Below, piece after piece: positions 27,213 through 36,887 of a stretch of DNA of 64,000 nt. Source of the stretch: Bizionia myxarmorum (lineage in GTDB: Bacteria; Bacteroidota; Bacteroidia; Flavobacteriales; Flavobacteriaceae); NCBI RefSeq assembly GCF_008086205.1, contig NZ_VSKK01000001.1, forward strand, positions 310,001 to 374,000. The letters are read 5' to 3'. Below the pieces are notes generated by a model. The model made no database searches and was not told the DNA's origin. It saw only the letters and a program-made list of their open reading frames with translations. The translations under genes and the position numbers were made by a program. Numbering within the stretch: the first letter of the stretch is position 1; every line of letters starts with the position of its first letter.

Positions 27213-30026
27213 ATGAAATATTTACTGCTTAATTTAATAATATTCACCTCTTTTTTAGCTCATGCTAATAATCCAGGTTCACTAGTAGGAAAACTTACCG
27301 ATAAGGAATATAACAATGAACCACTTCCGTATGCGAATGTCATTATAAAAGGATCCACCAAAGGAACCACTACCGATATGGATGGTTTATATAGCATAGA
27401 CAATCTAGAACCTGGCACATATACCATCGTTTTTAGTTTTGTAGGTTACCAAACACAAGAAATTGAAGCAAATATTATTGCCGGAAAGGTTACAGAAATC
27501 AATTTACCTATGGCTATTAGTGCGGCGTCATTAGATGAAGTGATTATTACCACGACAATAAAACGCGAAAGTGAAATTGCTTTATTACTAGATCAAAAAA
27601 AGGCCGTTGAAATTAAACAAAGTATTGGTGCCGAAGAACTTTCCCGAAAAGGTGTAAGTAATGCAGCCGGTGCGGTTGCTAAAATATCAGGCGTTTCCAA
27701 GCAAGAAGGCTCTAGCAATGTATATGTGCGCGGTTTAGGCGATAGGTATTTAAATACCACCCTAAATGGTTTGTCTTTACCCTCTAATGACGTGAATAAA
27801 AAGAATATAAATTTAGATTTATTCTCTTCAGATATTATAGAAAACATTTCTATTAGTAAAGCCTATTCCACGAAGTTTTACGGCGATTTTTCTGCGGGAA
27901 ATGTCAATATCAATTCTAAAGACTACACCGGCAACGGATTTTTGGATGTATTTACGGGAACCGGATTTAACACCAACGCCATTAGCCAAGACTTTGTAAG
28001 AAGTGAAGGCACTGGCTATTTTGGCTATTATGGGCGGAATGATCATAATCCGTTTGCGGTAGTATTATCACATGGTATCGATCCCGTTTCTGCTGGAACC
28101 CCAATAAATGTTAGCTATGGTGCCTCTGCTGGGAAATCGATTCACTTTAAAGATGGTTCACGCATAAGCTTTTTTGCAACAGCGGCTTTTGAAAACGGTT
28201 TTGAATACCGCCAAGGTACTACTAGAGATTTCACACTTACAGAAAAAAAAGCCTTTGTTGATAGTGCGGAAGAATATGAATACGGCACCACAACAACCGC
28301 CATGGCAAGCATAAATTATAAAATAGACAACAGTAATACTATAAAATACAATTCGGTTTTCATAAATAATAGTTCCGATGTGGTGGGCTATTTTGGAACC
28401 AATGGCAATGGAAGAAACAGAGACGCTATCCAAAATACAGACGAAGGTTTTTACCAGATGAACGTCCAATTTGATCAAACTAAAATGTTTGTCAACCAAT
28501 TATTGGGAACTCATAAATCCGGAAAAATTGAAGTGGATTGGGGATTTGGTTATAATTATGTGAATGCCGACCAACCAGACCGTAAACGGATTAGTTTGGA
28601 AAATTACCATTTCGCTTTGGACAATAATCCAGCTACCAATCCTATTTTTTACTCTAACGTGGATTATGATAATCAACGCTACTTTCAGAAAATTACAGAT
28701 GACGAATATAATGGAAATATCAACTTTGCTTATGACGTTTCCGAAAAAGCAAAGCTAAACATAGGCTATAACGGAAAAAGCAAAACGCGCGATTTTAATA
28801 ATATTCGCTATGGTTATGATATTCTTCAAGGTAATACACCAGTTACCGATGTTCATAATTTCAACTCTATTTTCTCATTAAGCAACCTTCAAACAAATCA
28901 AAACACGGATGGTATTTATGAGATTAAGGTTATCAAACCTACTCCTGGATATTCCAACACGAATAGTTCTGGACTTTCGGAAAACACTTACCAAGGTCGG
29001 TTGGACGTTTACGCTGGCTATATAAATGCAGAGCTAAAAGTTGGCGATAATTGGTTGTTTGTGCCCGGCGTGCGCTTCGAGTCTTTTGAGCAATACATAG
29101 CATTTGATGTTATCAATTTAGGTTTAAAAGGCATTGATAACATTATAACTAAAGACAACTTATTTCTACCAAGTTTAAATGTTAAGTACAGTATTAATGA
29201 AGACCAAAATTTACGTTTTTCCGCCAGTCAAACAGCTTCCTTACCTGAATTTAAAGAAGTAGCTCCTTTTGTTTATGAAGATATTTCAACTCGGGTCGGT
29301 GGAAATCCCGATTTACTAGAAAAAGGCTTTTCTAAAATTTACAACGTCGATTTTAAATACGACTGGTTTTTTAGTAATAGTGAAATTTTATCGCTAGGAA
29401 CTTTCGCAAAGATCATTAAAAACCCCATTAATCTCGTCGTTGGAGCCGATGCCACCGGAACGCAACGTTATTTTAGAACTGGAGACAAAGCCACCGTTTA
29501 TGGTTTTGAAGTGGAAGTTAGAAAAAATATTATAACGGATGAAAATGATAACACCAATTTATCCGTCGGATTAAATGCCACATATATGCACACGTCGCAA
29601 GATTTATATTCAAGAATTGATGGAGAATTTTACGACGTCAGTTTCAATAAAACCAAAGAAAATTTGCAAGGTGCTTCACCCTTTTTATTGAATGCCGATA
29701 TCAGTTATTCCCCAACATTTAAAAATTACAAACCAGTAGCCAATTTAGTATTCTCCTACTTCTCGGATAGAATAGATGCTTTAGGTTCTGGTCAATTAGG
29801 AAACGTCATTGAAAAAGGTCTACCCACTTTAGATTTCATTTGGAAAAACAGTTTCAAAAATAATTTTGAAGTCAACTTAAGTGTCATGAACTTACTAAAT
29901 CCAACCGTAAAATATATTCGAGAAACAACGTTGGGCGATATCGTTGTGAATTCATCAAACGGGAAAGGCGTAACAGATTACAAACGCGGTATGGACGTGG
30001 GCTTACAACTTAAATATTCATTTTAA
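27213..30026 (+). CDS. TonB-dependent outer-membrane receptor
   Basis: A 937-residue receptor with a signal peptide (LLNLIIFTSFLAHA), a carboxypeptidase-regulatory-like N-terminal domain (20-110; LPYANVIIKGSTKGTTTDMDG), a plug domain (about 125-240; SNVYVRGLGDRYLNTTLNG) and a 22-strand barrel ending in aromatic SF. It imports a scarce ligand across the outer membrane with TonB energy. The next genes are a beta-helix lipoprotein and a phosphate transporter, so the ligand may be a phosphorus compound. That is inference from neighbours only. Confidence 0.92.
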   Translation: MKYLLLNLIIFTSFLAHANNPGSLVGKLTDKEYNNEPLPYANVIIKGSTKGTTTDMDGLYSIDNLEPGTYTIVFSFVGYQTQEIEANIIAGKVTEINLPMAISAASLDEVIITTTIKRESEIALLLDQKKAVEIKQSIGAEELSRKGVSNAAGAVAKISGVSKQEGSSNVYVRGLGDRYLNTTLNGLSLPSNDVNKKNINLDLFSSDIIENISISKAYSTKFYGDFSAGNVNINSKDYTGNGFLDVFTGTGFNTNAISQDFVRSEGTGYFGYYGRNDHNPFAVVLSHGIDPVSAGTPINVSYGASAGKSIHFKDGSRISFFATAAFENGFEYRQGTTRDFTLTEKKAFVDSAEEYEYGTTTTAMASINYKIDNSNTIKYNSVFINNSSDVVGYFGTNGNGRNRDAIQNTDEGFYQMNVQFDQTKMFVNQLLGTHKSGKIEVDWGFGYNYVNADQPDRKRISLENYHFALDNNPATNPIFYSNVDYDNQRYFQKITDDEYNGNINFAYDVSEKAKLNIGYNGKSKTRDFNNIRYGYDILQGNTPVTDVHNFNSIFSLSNLQTNQNTDGIYEIKVIKPTPGYSNTNSSGLSENTYQGRLDVYAGYINAELKVGDNWLFVPGVRFESFEQYIAFDVINLGLKGIDNIITKDNLFLPSLNVKYSINEDQNLRFSASQTASLPEFKEVAPFVYEDISTRVGGNPDLLEKGFSKIYNVDFKYDWFFSNSEILSLGTFAKIIKNPINLVVGADATGTQRYFRTGDKATVYGFEVEVRKNIITDENDNTNLSVGLNATYMHTSQDLYSRIDGEFYDVSFNKTKENLQGASPFLLNADISYSPTFKNYKPVANLVFSYFSDRIDALGSGQLGNVIEKGLPTLDFIWKNSFKNNFEVNLSVMNLLNPTVKYIRETTLGDIVVNSSNGKGVTDYKRGMDVGLQLKYSF

Positions 30027-30062
30027 TAAAAATTTAAATAATAAACAATTAAACTAAAAATT

Positions 30063-31235
30063 ATGAAAAACAATGTAATTCTAGGATTAGCAATCGTATC
30101 GATGCTTTTCTCATGCTCGTCTGATGATACTTCGGACATTATTTTAGATAACAACAACGGCAATAACAACCCAGACAATTCTTGCACAACTATTACTGCT
30201 GCTCAATACACCACAGATTTAGAACTAGAGGCCAACACATGTTATGTTATTAATGGCCCAGTAATTATGGCGGCTGGCACAAACTTAATCATCCATGAAG
30301 GTGTAACTATTTATGCAGAAGCTACTGGCGCCGATGTTTATATTGCTATTTCTCAAGGCGCAAAAATACGTGCAAATGGAACATTAAATAATCCAATTGT
30401 TTTAACGTCTAATGCGGCTTCACCTTCGGCTGGCGATTGGGGAGGCTTAATTATTTTAGGAAAAGCGCCTATTAACTCCGTAACGGGAACTGCAACCTCT
30501 ACTTCTGAAATTGCGAGCTTACCTTACGGTGGAAATATCAGCAATGATTCATCTGGAACTATTCGGTATATGCGTGTAGAATATTCTGGTGGTGCTGCCG
30601 ATGGGCAATCGGAAAACAATGGTTTTTCTTTTTACGGTGTAGGAAGTGGAACCGTAGTAGAATATATCCAAGCCTTTGAAGGCAAAGATGATGGCGTCGA
30701 ATTTTTTGGCGGAACCGTTAACGTTAATTATGTGTCAGTAATTAATGCACAAGATGATTCAATTGACTGGACAGAAGGTTACACAGGAACCATTACAAAC
30801 GCTTATGTTTTACATGGTAACGAACATGATAAAGGCATTGAAGCCGATGGTTTTAACACCGATTTCAGTAATGCTGGCGGTTATTATTCAAAACCAACTG
30901 TAAATAATTTAACTATTATTGGTTTAGGAACCGCAACCGATCCTGGAAGTGAAGCTATTCGTTTAAGAGCTGGAACGCAAGGCATTTTCAATAATGTGTT
31001 GATTCAAGGTTATGGTGAAGGTTTCGATTTAGATGGTGATTTAGGAGATAACCCTACTGGAAACGGTGTGGTAAATGGCGATTTAAAGGTTTCTAATATC
31101 ACATTTGTAGATGTAACGCTTACTATGAAAAATGATACGGAAGTAATTTTTACAGAAGCCGATTTTATTTCAGGAGTTGGAAATGGAACGGGAACAGATT
31201 ATACAACTTGGGGTGCAGGATGGACTATTGAGTAA
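30063..31235 (+). CDS. Surface lipoprotein with parallel beta-helix pattern
   Basis: A 390-residue lipoprotein: the signal ends in lipobox LFSC at about residue 18, followed by an acidic SDDTSD export-type signal and an Asn-rich linker. The rest shows short repeating strands with Gly/Asn turns (for example GTITNAYVLHGNEHDKGIEA, FNNVLIQGYGEGFDLDGD) typical of a right-handed beta-helix. It lies 36 bases after the TonB receptor and is most likely its surface partner. The ligand is unknown. It is not a SusD homologue by its sequence pattern. Confidence 0.78.
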   Translation: MKNNVILGLAIVSMLFSCSSDDTSDIILDNNNGNNNPDNSCTTITAAQYTTDLELEANTCYVINGPVIMAAGTNLIIHEGVTIYAEATGADVYIAISQGAKIRANGTLNNPIVLTSNAASPSAGDWGGLIILGKAPINSVTGTATSTSEIASLPYGGNISNDSSGTIRYMRVEYSGGAADGQSENNGFSFYGVGSGTVVEYIQAFEGKDDGVEFFGGTVNVNYVSVINAQDDSIDWTEGYTGTITNAYVLHGNEHDKGIEADGFNTDFSNAGGYYSKPTVNNLTIIGLGTATDPGSEAIRLRAGTQGIFNNVLIQGYGEGFDLDGDLGDNPTGNGVVNGDLKVSNITFVDVTLTMKNDTEVIFTEADFISGVGNGTGTDYTTWGAGWTIE

Positions 31236-31258
31236 AGTATAGAATTAGTCTAAAGTTA

Positions 31259-31291
31259 AAAAGGCATTCTTTCGGGAATATCTTTTTTTTT
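31259..31291 (+). terminator. Probable terminator after the beta-helix lipoprotein
   Basis: An imperfect hairpin (AAAAGGCATTC and GGGAATATCTTTT arms) is followed by nine T. It is weaker than other terminators in the window. Confidence 0.4.
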
Positions 31292-31396
31292 GTTATTAAC
31301 GGTGAAAACAAATTTATAATAACTGAAAAATTAACAATTAGGTAACATTACTATTCCAAACACTACGGATATTTGCAAACTATTTTAAAGTAACAT

Positions 31397-33697
31397 ATGG
31401 ATAATATATACTTATTAATGATTATTGCCTTGGCCGTTTTAGCAGTAGCTGATTTGGTTGTAGGTGTTAGTAATGATGCTGTAAACTTCTTGAATTCAGC
31501 CATCGGATCTAAAGCCGTTTCCTTTAAAACGATTATGATTGTTGCCAGTGTTGGTGTAGCAGTTGGAGCCGTATTTTCCAGCGGTATGATGGAAGTAGCC
31601 CGCAAAGGTATTTTTAATCCTCACGAATTTATGTTTAGTGAAATCATGATCATTTTTATGGCCGTGATGATAACAGACATTTTATTACTGGATTTTTTCA
31701 ACTCGGTAGGTATGCCAACATCAACCACCGTTTCTATTGTGTTTGAATTGTTAGGAGCTTCCGTGGCTATGTCATTAATAAAAATAGGACATGATGGCGG
31801 TAGTTTTACGGATCTTGTCAATTACATTAACACCTCCAAAGCAGCCGAAATCATTTTCGGAATTCTGCTCTCGGTCGTCGTCGCATTTTCCATTGGTGCT
31901 GCAGTACAATGGGTTGCTCGATTAATGTTATCCTATAATTTTGAAAAAAAAGCGAATTGGGTAGGTGCACTTTTTGGCGGGATGGCTTTAACATCCATTA
32001 CGTACTTCATTTTTATTAAAGGCTTAAAAGGCATGGCATTTGCCGATGATCCTATCGCTATGCTGAATGGTGCTACCACCAACGAATTTCTTGATAATCA
32101 AGTCATCCTAATTCTTTTAAGCAGTTTAGTTTTATGGACCCTGTTTTCCTATTTATTAATTACCGTTGTAAAAGCAAATATTTATAAATTAGTTATTTTA
32201 GTAGGAACCTTCGCTTTAGCATTAGCATTTGCAGGAAACGATTTAGTAAACTTCATAGGTGTTCCTATTGCTGGTTGGTTATCCTATACAACTTGGGCGG
32301 CTTCGGGTCTTCCTGCAGAAACCTTCAGCATGGGTTTCCTTGCAGACAAAGTAGCAACTCCAACCTATCTTTTAGTAGGCGCTGGATTAATTATGGTAGC
32401 AACCTTATGGTTTTCAAGTAAAGCCAAAGCAGTTGTAAAAACATCCTTAGATTTATCCAGTCAAGGTGAAACCAAAGAGCGTTTTCAACCTAACTTTTTG
32501 TCACGTAGTTTTGTCCGTTTTGCCGTTTTAGGTTCTCAAATGTCTGCTTATGTTTTACCAACTTCTTGGCAAGCTAAAATTGACAAACAGTTTGAAATAC
32601 CTGTTTATAATTTAAATAAGGATAAAACTTATGAATTACCAGCTTTCGATTTAGTTCGTGCTGCCGTAAACTTAATGGTTGCAGCTGTATTAATTTCCGT
32701 TGCAACATCCATGAAGTTACCATTATCTACAACTTACGTAACCTTTATGGTGGCCATGGGTTCATCATTAGCAGATCGTGCTTGGGGAGCAGAAAGCGCC
32801 GTTTATCGCGTAGCTGGTGTATTAAATGTTATTGGTGGTTGGTTTGTAACCGCTTTCATAGCCTTTGTTGCAGCTGCTATAATTGCCTATCTATTAAATT
32901 GGAATGTGAATGTAATGGTTCCTGTTTTATTATTATTCGCAGGGGTTTTATTAGTAAGAAACTATATTTCTCACAATAAGAAATCTAAAGAATTAAAAGC
33001 AGAAGATAGTTTAACACGTGCTGAAAGCAGCTCTATTCAAGGTGTTATTCATGAAAGCACCAATAACATTGCTAATGTTATTAAACGTGGAAATCGTATT
33101 TACACCAATGCTATTAATGGTTTAGCCAAACAAGATTTATCATTACTTAAGAAGAATAAAAAACAAGTTGTAAAACTTGGAAATGAAATTGATGAATTGC
33201 GAGATAACATATTCTATTTTATCAAGAATTTAGATGAATCTAGTGTAGCTGCAAGTAACTTCTACATTAATGTATTAGGTTATCTTCAAGATATAATACA
33301 ATCGTTAGAATACATCTCGAAGGTCAGCCATAAACACGTTAATAACAACCATAAGAAATTAAAGTTCAGTCAAATTAAAGAGCTGAAAGAGGTTGATGCC
33401 CGTTTTGAACGTTTATTCCAAAACACGAAAGCGGCTTTCGACTCGCGTTCTTTTGAAGAAATCGGCGAGATTTTAAGTAGAAAGAAAGAGATTACAGATA
33501 TGGTAACACAAAAAATCCATAAGCAAGTGGAACGCACTAGAACAGAAGAATCTAGTCCGAAAAACACAACGCTATATTTCAGTATTCTTTTAGAAACGAA
33601 AGATTTGTTAAATGCCACAATGAATCTTTTAGAAGAATATCATAATGCACATGATAGTTCTGTAGAACCCGCAACGGTTCCAGATCCTGAAGAATAA
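31397..33697 (+). CDS. PiT-family phosphate transporter with C-terminal PhoU-like domain
   Basis: A 766-residue inner-membrane phosphate permease. Both PiT signatures are present (GVSNDAVNFLNSAIGSK near residue 23 and AGNDLVNFIGVPIAG near 276), within about 12 membrane segments up to roughly residue 535. The soluble C-terminal part (about 550-755) is an all-helical PhoU-like domain (NIANVIKRGNRIYTNAINGL). This fusion is common in Bacteroidota and may let phosphate state gate the transporter. The -7-like GATATTTGC lies at 31368-31376. It is probably functionally linked with the upstream TonB receptor. Confidence 0.93.
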   Translation: MDNIYLLMIIALAVLAVADLVVGVSNDAVNFLNSAIGSKAVSFKTIMIVASVGVAVGAVFSSGMMEVARKGIFNPHEFMFSEIMIIFMAVMITDILLLDFFNSVGMPTSTTVSIVFELLGASVAMSLIKIGHDGGSFTDLVNYINTSKAAEIIFGILLSVVVAFSIGAAVQWVARLMLSYNFEKKANWVGALFGGMALTSITYFIFIKGLKGMAFADDPIAMLNGATTNEFLDNQVILILLSSLVLWTLFSYLLITVVKANIYKLVILVGTFALALAFAGNDLVNFIGVPIAGWLSYTTWAASGLPAETFSMGFLADKVATPTYLLVGAGLIMVATLWFSSKAKAVVKTSLDLSSQGETKERFQPNFLSRSFVRFAVLGSQMSAYVLPTSWQAKIDKQFEIPVYNLNKDKTYELPAFDLVRAAVNLMVAAVLISVATSMKLPLSTTYVTFMVAMGSSLADRAWGAESAVYRVAGVLNVIGGWFVTAFIAFVAAAIIAYLLNWNVNVMVPVLLLFAGVLLVRNYISHNKKSKELKAEDSLTRAESSSIQGVIHESTNNIANVIKRGNRIYTNAINGLAKQDLSLLKKNKKQVVKLGNEIDELRDNIFYFIKNLDESSVAASNFYINVLGYLQDIIQSLEYISKVSHKHVNNNHKKLKFSQIKELKEVDARFERLFQNTKAAFDSRSFEEIGEILSRKKEITDMVTQKIHKQVERTRTEESSPKNTTLYFSILLETKDLLNATMNLLEEYHNAHDSSVEPATVPDPEE

Positions 33698-33717
33698 TTG
33701 GAATTATATTTATAAAC

Positions 33718-33746
33718 AAAAAGCATCTCAATTGAGATGCTTTTTT
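33718..33746. terminator. Terminator of the phosphate transporter gene
   Basis: A perfect palindrome with AAAAGCATCTCAA and TTGAGATGCTTTT arms centred at 33731/33732 and a T run on the plus strand. Confidence 0.85.
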
Positions 33747-34050
33747 GGTTTCAAAGTGTTTCCAGTTTCTGATACTAATGGAAAACAAAAAAGGCTAGAT
33801 AAATCTAGCCTTCTGTTGATTAATAGCACATACCCTTTAATAAATGCTAAATCGTATAATAATTTAATAGCAATGCTAATGTCTGAATTAAATAGACATC
33901 AACCTCTAATTATTGTATGATTGGTAATAAATTATGTGTATTTGGTAAATATGCGAGTCCTATTAAACAAAAACTTGCTTTTATCTCATATCTGAAATTT
34001 TATTCATGACGTTTTCAACAAGAAAAAACGAAGGAAACGTAATATATTAT
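33747..34050. other. 304-bp gap without a supported protein gene
   Basis: The sequence is very AT-rich. A reading frame at 33732-33920 begins in the terminator and has no protein-like character. The only structures seen are a hairpin at 33791-33812 that is followed by a T run on the minus strand, and two copies of TTAATAGCA about 36 bases apart. The LytTR promoter begins at 34051. Confidence 0.5.
33786..33812 (-). terminator. Minus-strand terminator with no known gene
   Basis: Arms AAGGCTAGA 33791-33799 and TCTAGCCTT 33804-33812. Read on the minus strand the hairpin is followed by TTTTTTG, a good terminator; on the plus strand it is followed by CTGTTG, a poor one. No minus-strand gene lies upstream of it in this gap, so it may end a short unannotated RNA. 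Confidence 0.5.
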
Positions 34051-34058
34051 TATATTTG
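34051..34058 (+). promoter_or_regulatory. -7 element directly in front of the LytTR regulator
   Basis: TATATTTG followed by AAACC and the ATG at 34064. The start codon sits where transcription should begin, so a leaderless mRNA is predicted. Confidence 0.5.
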
Positions 34059-34063
34059 AAACC

Positions 34064-34798
34064 ATGATACGAGCAGTAATAGTAGACGATGAGCAAAAAG
34101 CCATTGAGAGTTTATCTTGGGAACTTACTAATTTTAGCGAGGAGGTTGAAATCATTGCTACTTTTACCAAACCAGAAGCTGCTTTGGAGTATCTGAACTC
34201 GCACACGCCAGACTGCTTATTTCTTGATATTAACATGCCAACCATGGATGGTTTTCAGTTTCTAGATAAACTATCTAATCAAGATTTTTCGGTTGTAATT
34301 ACTACGGCTTATAATGAATATGCTCTAAAAGCCCTCAAGCATGAGGCCATAGATTATTTGTTGAAGCCTATAGATTCGGATGATTTAAAGGAAACTTTTC
34401 GGAAAATAAAAAAACATCAAGCTGCAGCATTTCCTATTGCCAAAATTGAAGAGGTTTTAATTAATTTTAATAAAAACTTCAACCAGAAAAAAATCACCAT
34501 AAATACGGATGGAAAATTAATTTTTCTAGAAACTGATAACATTATTTATATAGAATCCGACGGTAATTATAGCACCTTTATCATGGCAGACAATCAGCGT
34601 ATTTTGGTAACAAAGAAATTGAAAGAAGTGAATGCCATTTTACCTGAAAATTATTTTTTCAGAATCCACAATTCCTATATTATAAATTTGAATAAAATTA
34701 AGGAATATATAAAAAACGATGGTTATGTGGTGATGCAAACCAATGAGAAAATACCTGTTGCCAGACAACGAAAATCTGATTTTCTAGATAAAGTTTAA
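34064..34798 (+). CDS. LytTR-family response regulator
   Basis: A 244-residue two-component regulator. The receiver domain (1-115) has acidic pair D8-D9, phosphoacceptor D55 in CLFLDINMP and K101. The LytTR DNA-binding domain is at about 140-244 (IIYIESDGNYSTFIM, FFRIHNSYIINLNKIKEY). It is followed after five bases by its likely partner, a LytS-type kinase. Gene order regulator-then-kinase, single operon. Targets are unknown. Confidence 0.94.
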   Translation: MIRAVIVDDEQKAIESLSWELTNFSEEVEIIATFTKPEAALEYLNSHTPDCLFLDINMPTMDGFQFLDKLSNQDFSVVITTAYNEYALKALKHEAIDYLLKPIDSDDLKETFRKIKKHQAAAFPIAKIEEVLINFNKNFNQKKITINTDGKLIFLETDNIIYIESDGNYSTFIMADNQRILVTKKLKEVNAILPENYFFRIHNSYIINLNKIKEYIKNDGYVVMQTNEKIPVARQRKSDFLDKV

Positions 34799-34803
34799 CT
34801 TTT

Positions 34804-36756
34804 ATGAAAACGGTTTTAAACTTTAAAATTTCAAAAAACGCTTTAGTGTTAGTCACTTTATGTCTGTTAAGCAACTTCAGTTTTTCGCAGCAGCAGAATA
34901 TTCAAGGCTTTTATAAAACTGTGGATAGTGTTATCAAACTAAAACCGCGGAGCCAATCCATTCTGGATTCCGTTTTTATAGGCATTAAGCAAGACACCAT
35001 TAAACTTTCCTATTTAGTTCATAAAAGTCACCACAGTTCATATCTGGAAGGCGAATGTTTTGCTTTAAATTCTTTAGGTACCTACTTTAGAAACATCTCT
35101 AATTATGATCAAGCCATTAATTTATATTCTCGAGCTTTATCCGTTGCCATTGAGAGTAAAAATTTAGAGATGGAAGTGATTAGCCTAAACATGTTAGGTG
35201 TTGTTTACCGGCGTATGGACGCCATTCGTTCGGCTTTGGATTACCATAAGCAAGCGCTAGATTTAGCCGAAAATGCGCCTGTAAAAACCTTAGAACTTCG
35301 CCGAAGCATCGCCGTTTCTCAAAATAGCATGGGTAATATTTATACGGCATTAAAACAATATGATTTAGCGCTCATTCAGTTTTATAAATCTTTAGCTGTA
35401 GAAGAAGAATTAAATAACAAATTGGGCCTTGCCATTAATAATCACAACATTGGTTATGCTAAAGAAAAGCTGGGGTTTTATGATGAAGCCATGGAATATT
35501 ACAATAAATCATTGCTCTTTAATTATGAAATAGATTCTGAAATTGGCATAGTAATTTGCTTTAACAGCATTGGTAAAGTGTATATTTTCCAAGAGAAATA
35601 TTACGAAGCCAACCATGTTATTCAAGATGGTTTAAGCCGTTCCATTAAAGCCAATGATCAATTTTATATTGCTATTTCATATATAAATTATGGTTTAACC
35701 CAATTGCGTTTAAACAACTTGGAGCAGGCCGAAACTAATTTGATTCAAGGATTGGAGATAGCAAAAAAATTCAATTTGAAATCTTCGGAAATTGAAGCCT
35801 ATAAATATTTAGCGGAAGTTCATGAAAAAAAGGGTGAATTTGATATTGCTTTAAACAATTATAGAAAGCATGTTTCACTAGATGAAATTTTAACTGGTGA
35901 ACGTAATATTCAGTACGTAAATGATTTGATTATTAAATATGAAACCGAAAAGAAGAACAATCAAATCAAGGAACTTGCTAGTGAAAATGAGATTGTAAAA
36001 CTTCGACTAGAGAAAAATAAACGCACACTTTTATTAAGCTTATTAGGTGCTGGTTTAGTATTTATAACCTTGTATGTACTTTACAGACAACGCCAGCTGA
36101 AAAACGAAAAGAAAATTCTAACCTTAGAACAAGAAATGCTTCGCAATCAGATGAATCCGCATTTTATTTTCAATTCTCTGAATTCTATAAAACTGTATAT
36201 TATTAATAATGAGAAGGAAAATGCGGTTTATTATCTCAATAAATTTTCGAAATTAATACGGAAAATTCTGATTGCTTCCACGGAAAAAGAAATTTCATTA
36301 GAAGATGAAATTGAAACTATGTCTCTCTATATGAATATTGAAAACATTCGGTTTTCAAATGAGATAGATTATCATGTTGAAATTGATAAAGACTTGAACA
36401 TGTCTTCTATAAAAGTGCCATCCTTAATTTTGCAACCTTTTTTAGAAAACGCCATCTGGCATGGATTATCAGCGAAAACGCAAAACAAGAAAATTGAATT
36501 GGTTGCCCAGAAAAATTCTCCAACCCATTTAACTATTACTATTTCAGATAATGGCATTGGTCGTGCCGCTGCAGATATTATAAAGAATCAGAAGAAAATA
36601 AAACAACATTCTATTGGTATCCATATTACGAAAGCGCGACTTGAAAATTTCTCTAAAAACTTCAAGGAAGATTACCACATTAGCATCCGCGATTTATACG
36701 ACTCCGATAATGTAGCCGCTGGAACTCAAGTTATTTTGAATATTCCTATAAAATAA
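34804..36756 (+). CDS. LytS-type sensor histidine kinase with periplasmic TPRs
   Basis: A 650-residue sensor. A signal sequence (ALVLVTLCLLSNFSFSQ) is followed by a periplasmic array of about six to seven TPR units (about 60-375), a coiled coil, one membrane helix at about 409-428 (LLLSLLGAGLVFITLYVLY) and a cytoplasmic kinase. The kinase has the His_kinase family motif NPHFIFNSLNS with phospho-acceptor H453, the N box LENAIWHGL near 549 and a G box ISDNGIG. Such TPR kinases pair with LytTR regulators in Bacteroidota. The signal sensed is unknown. Confidence 0.93.
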   Translation: MKTVLNFKISKNALVLVTLCLLSNFSFSQQQNIQGFYKTVDSVIKLKPRSQSILDSVFIGIKQDTIKLSYLVHKSHHSSYLEGECFALNSLGTYFRNISNYDQAINLYSRALSVAIESKNLEMEVISLNMLGVVYRRMDAIRSALDYHKQALDLAENAPVKTLELRRSIAVSQNSMGNIYTALKQYDLALIQFYKSLAVEEELNNKLGLAINNHNIGYAKEKLGFYDEAMEYYNKSLLFNYEIDSEIGIVICFNSIGKVYIFQEKYYEANHVIQDGLSRSIKANDQFYIAISYINYGLTQLRLNNLEQAETNLIQGLEIAKKFNLKSSEIEAYKYLAEVHEKKGEFDIALNNYRKHVSLDEILTGERNIQYVNDLIIKYETEKKNNQIKELASENEIVKLRLEKNKRTLLLSLLGAGLVFITLYVLYRQRQLKNEKKILTLEQEMLRNQMNPHFIFNSLNSIKLYIINNEKENAVYYLNKFSKLIRKILIASTEKEISLEDEIETMSLYMNIENIRFSNEIDYHVEIDKDLNMSSIKVPSLILQPFLENAIWHGLSAKTQNKKIELVAQKNSPTHLTITISDNGIGRAAADIIKNQKKIKQHSIGIHITKARLENFSKNFKEDYHISIRDLYDSDNVAAGTQVILNIPIK

Positions 36757-36790
36757 AATGTTAGCTTTTGTTAGGCATTCTATTTATTTA

Positions 36791-36848
36791 AAACCACCAG
36801 AAGCTTTATCCTCTATATCTGCAAAAGAAAAACTCTTGGTGGTTTTTT
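36791..36848 (+). terminator. Long-loop terminator-like hairpin after the kinase gene
   Basis: Arms AAACCACCA 36791-36799 and TGGTGGTTT 36837-36845 enclose a 37-nt loop and are followed by T. The loop is unusually long for a simple terminator; see findings. Confidence 0.5.
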
Positions 36849-36887
36849 ATTAAATAGTAAAAAACTCAATAATTTTGGGTTTTTTTA

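Noticed and set aside
33107-33116. TGCTATTAAT inside the PhoU-like part of the phosphate transporter
   Set aside because: It matches the 5' string of the small RNAs, but it is coding sequence without promoter or operator; it shows that this string alone is weak evidence.
33732-33920. A 62-codon frame after the phosphate transporter
   Set aside because: It starts inside the terminator hairpin and includes a second hairpin; no protein-like pattern.
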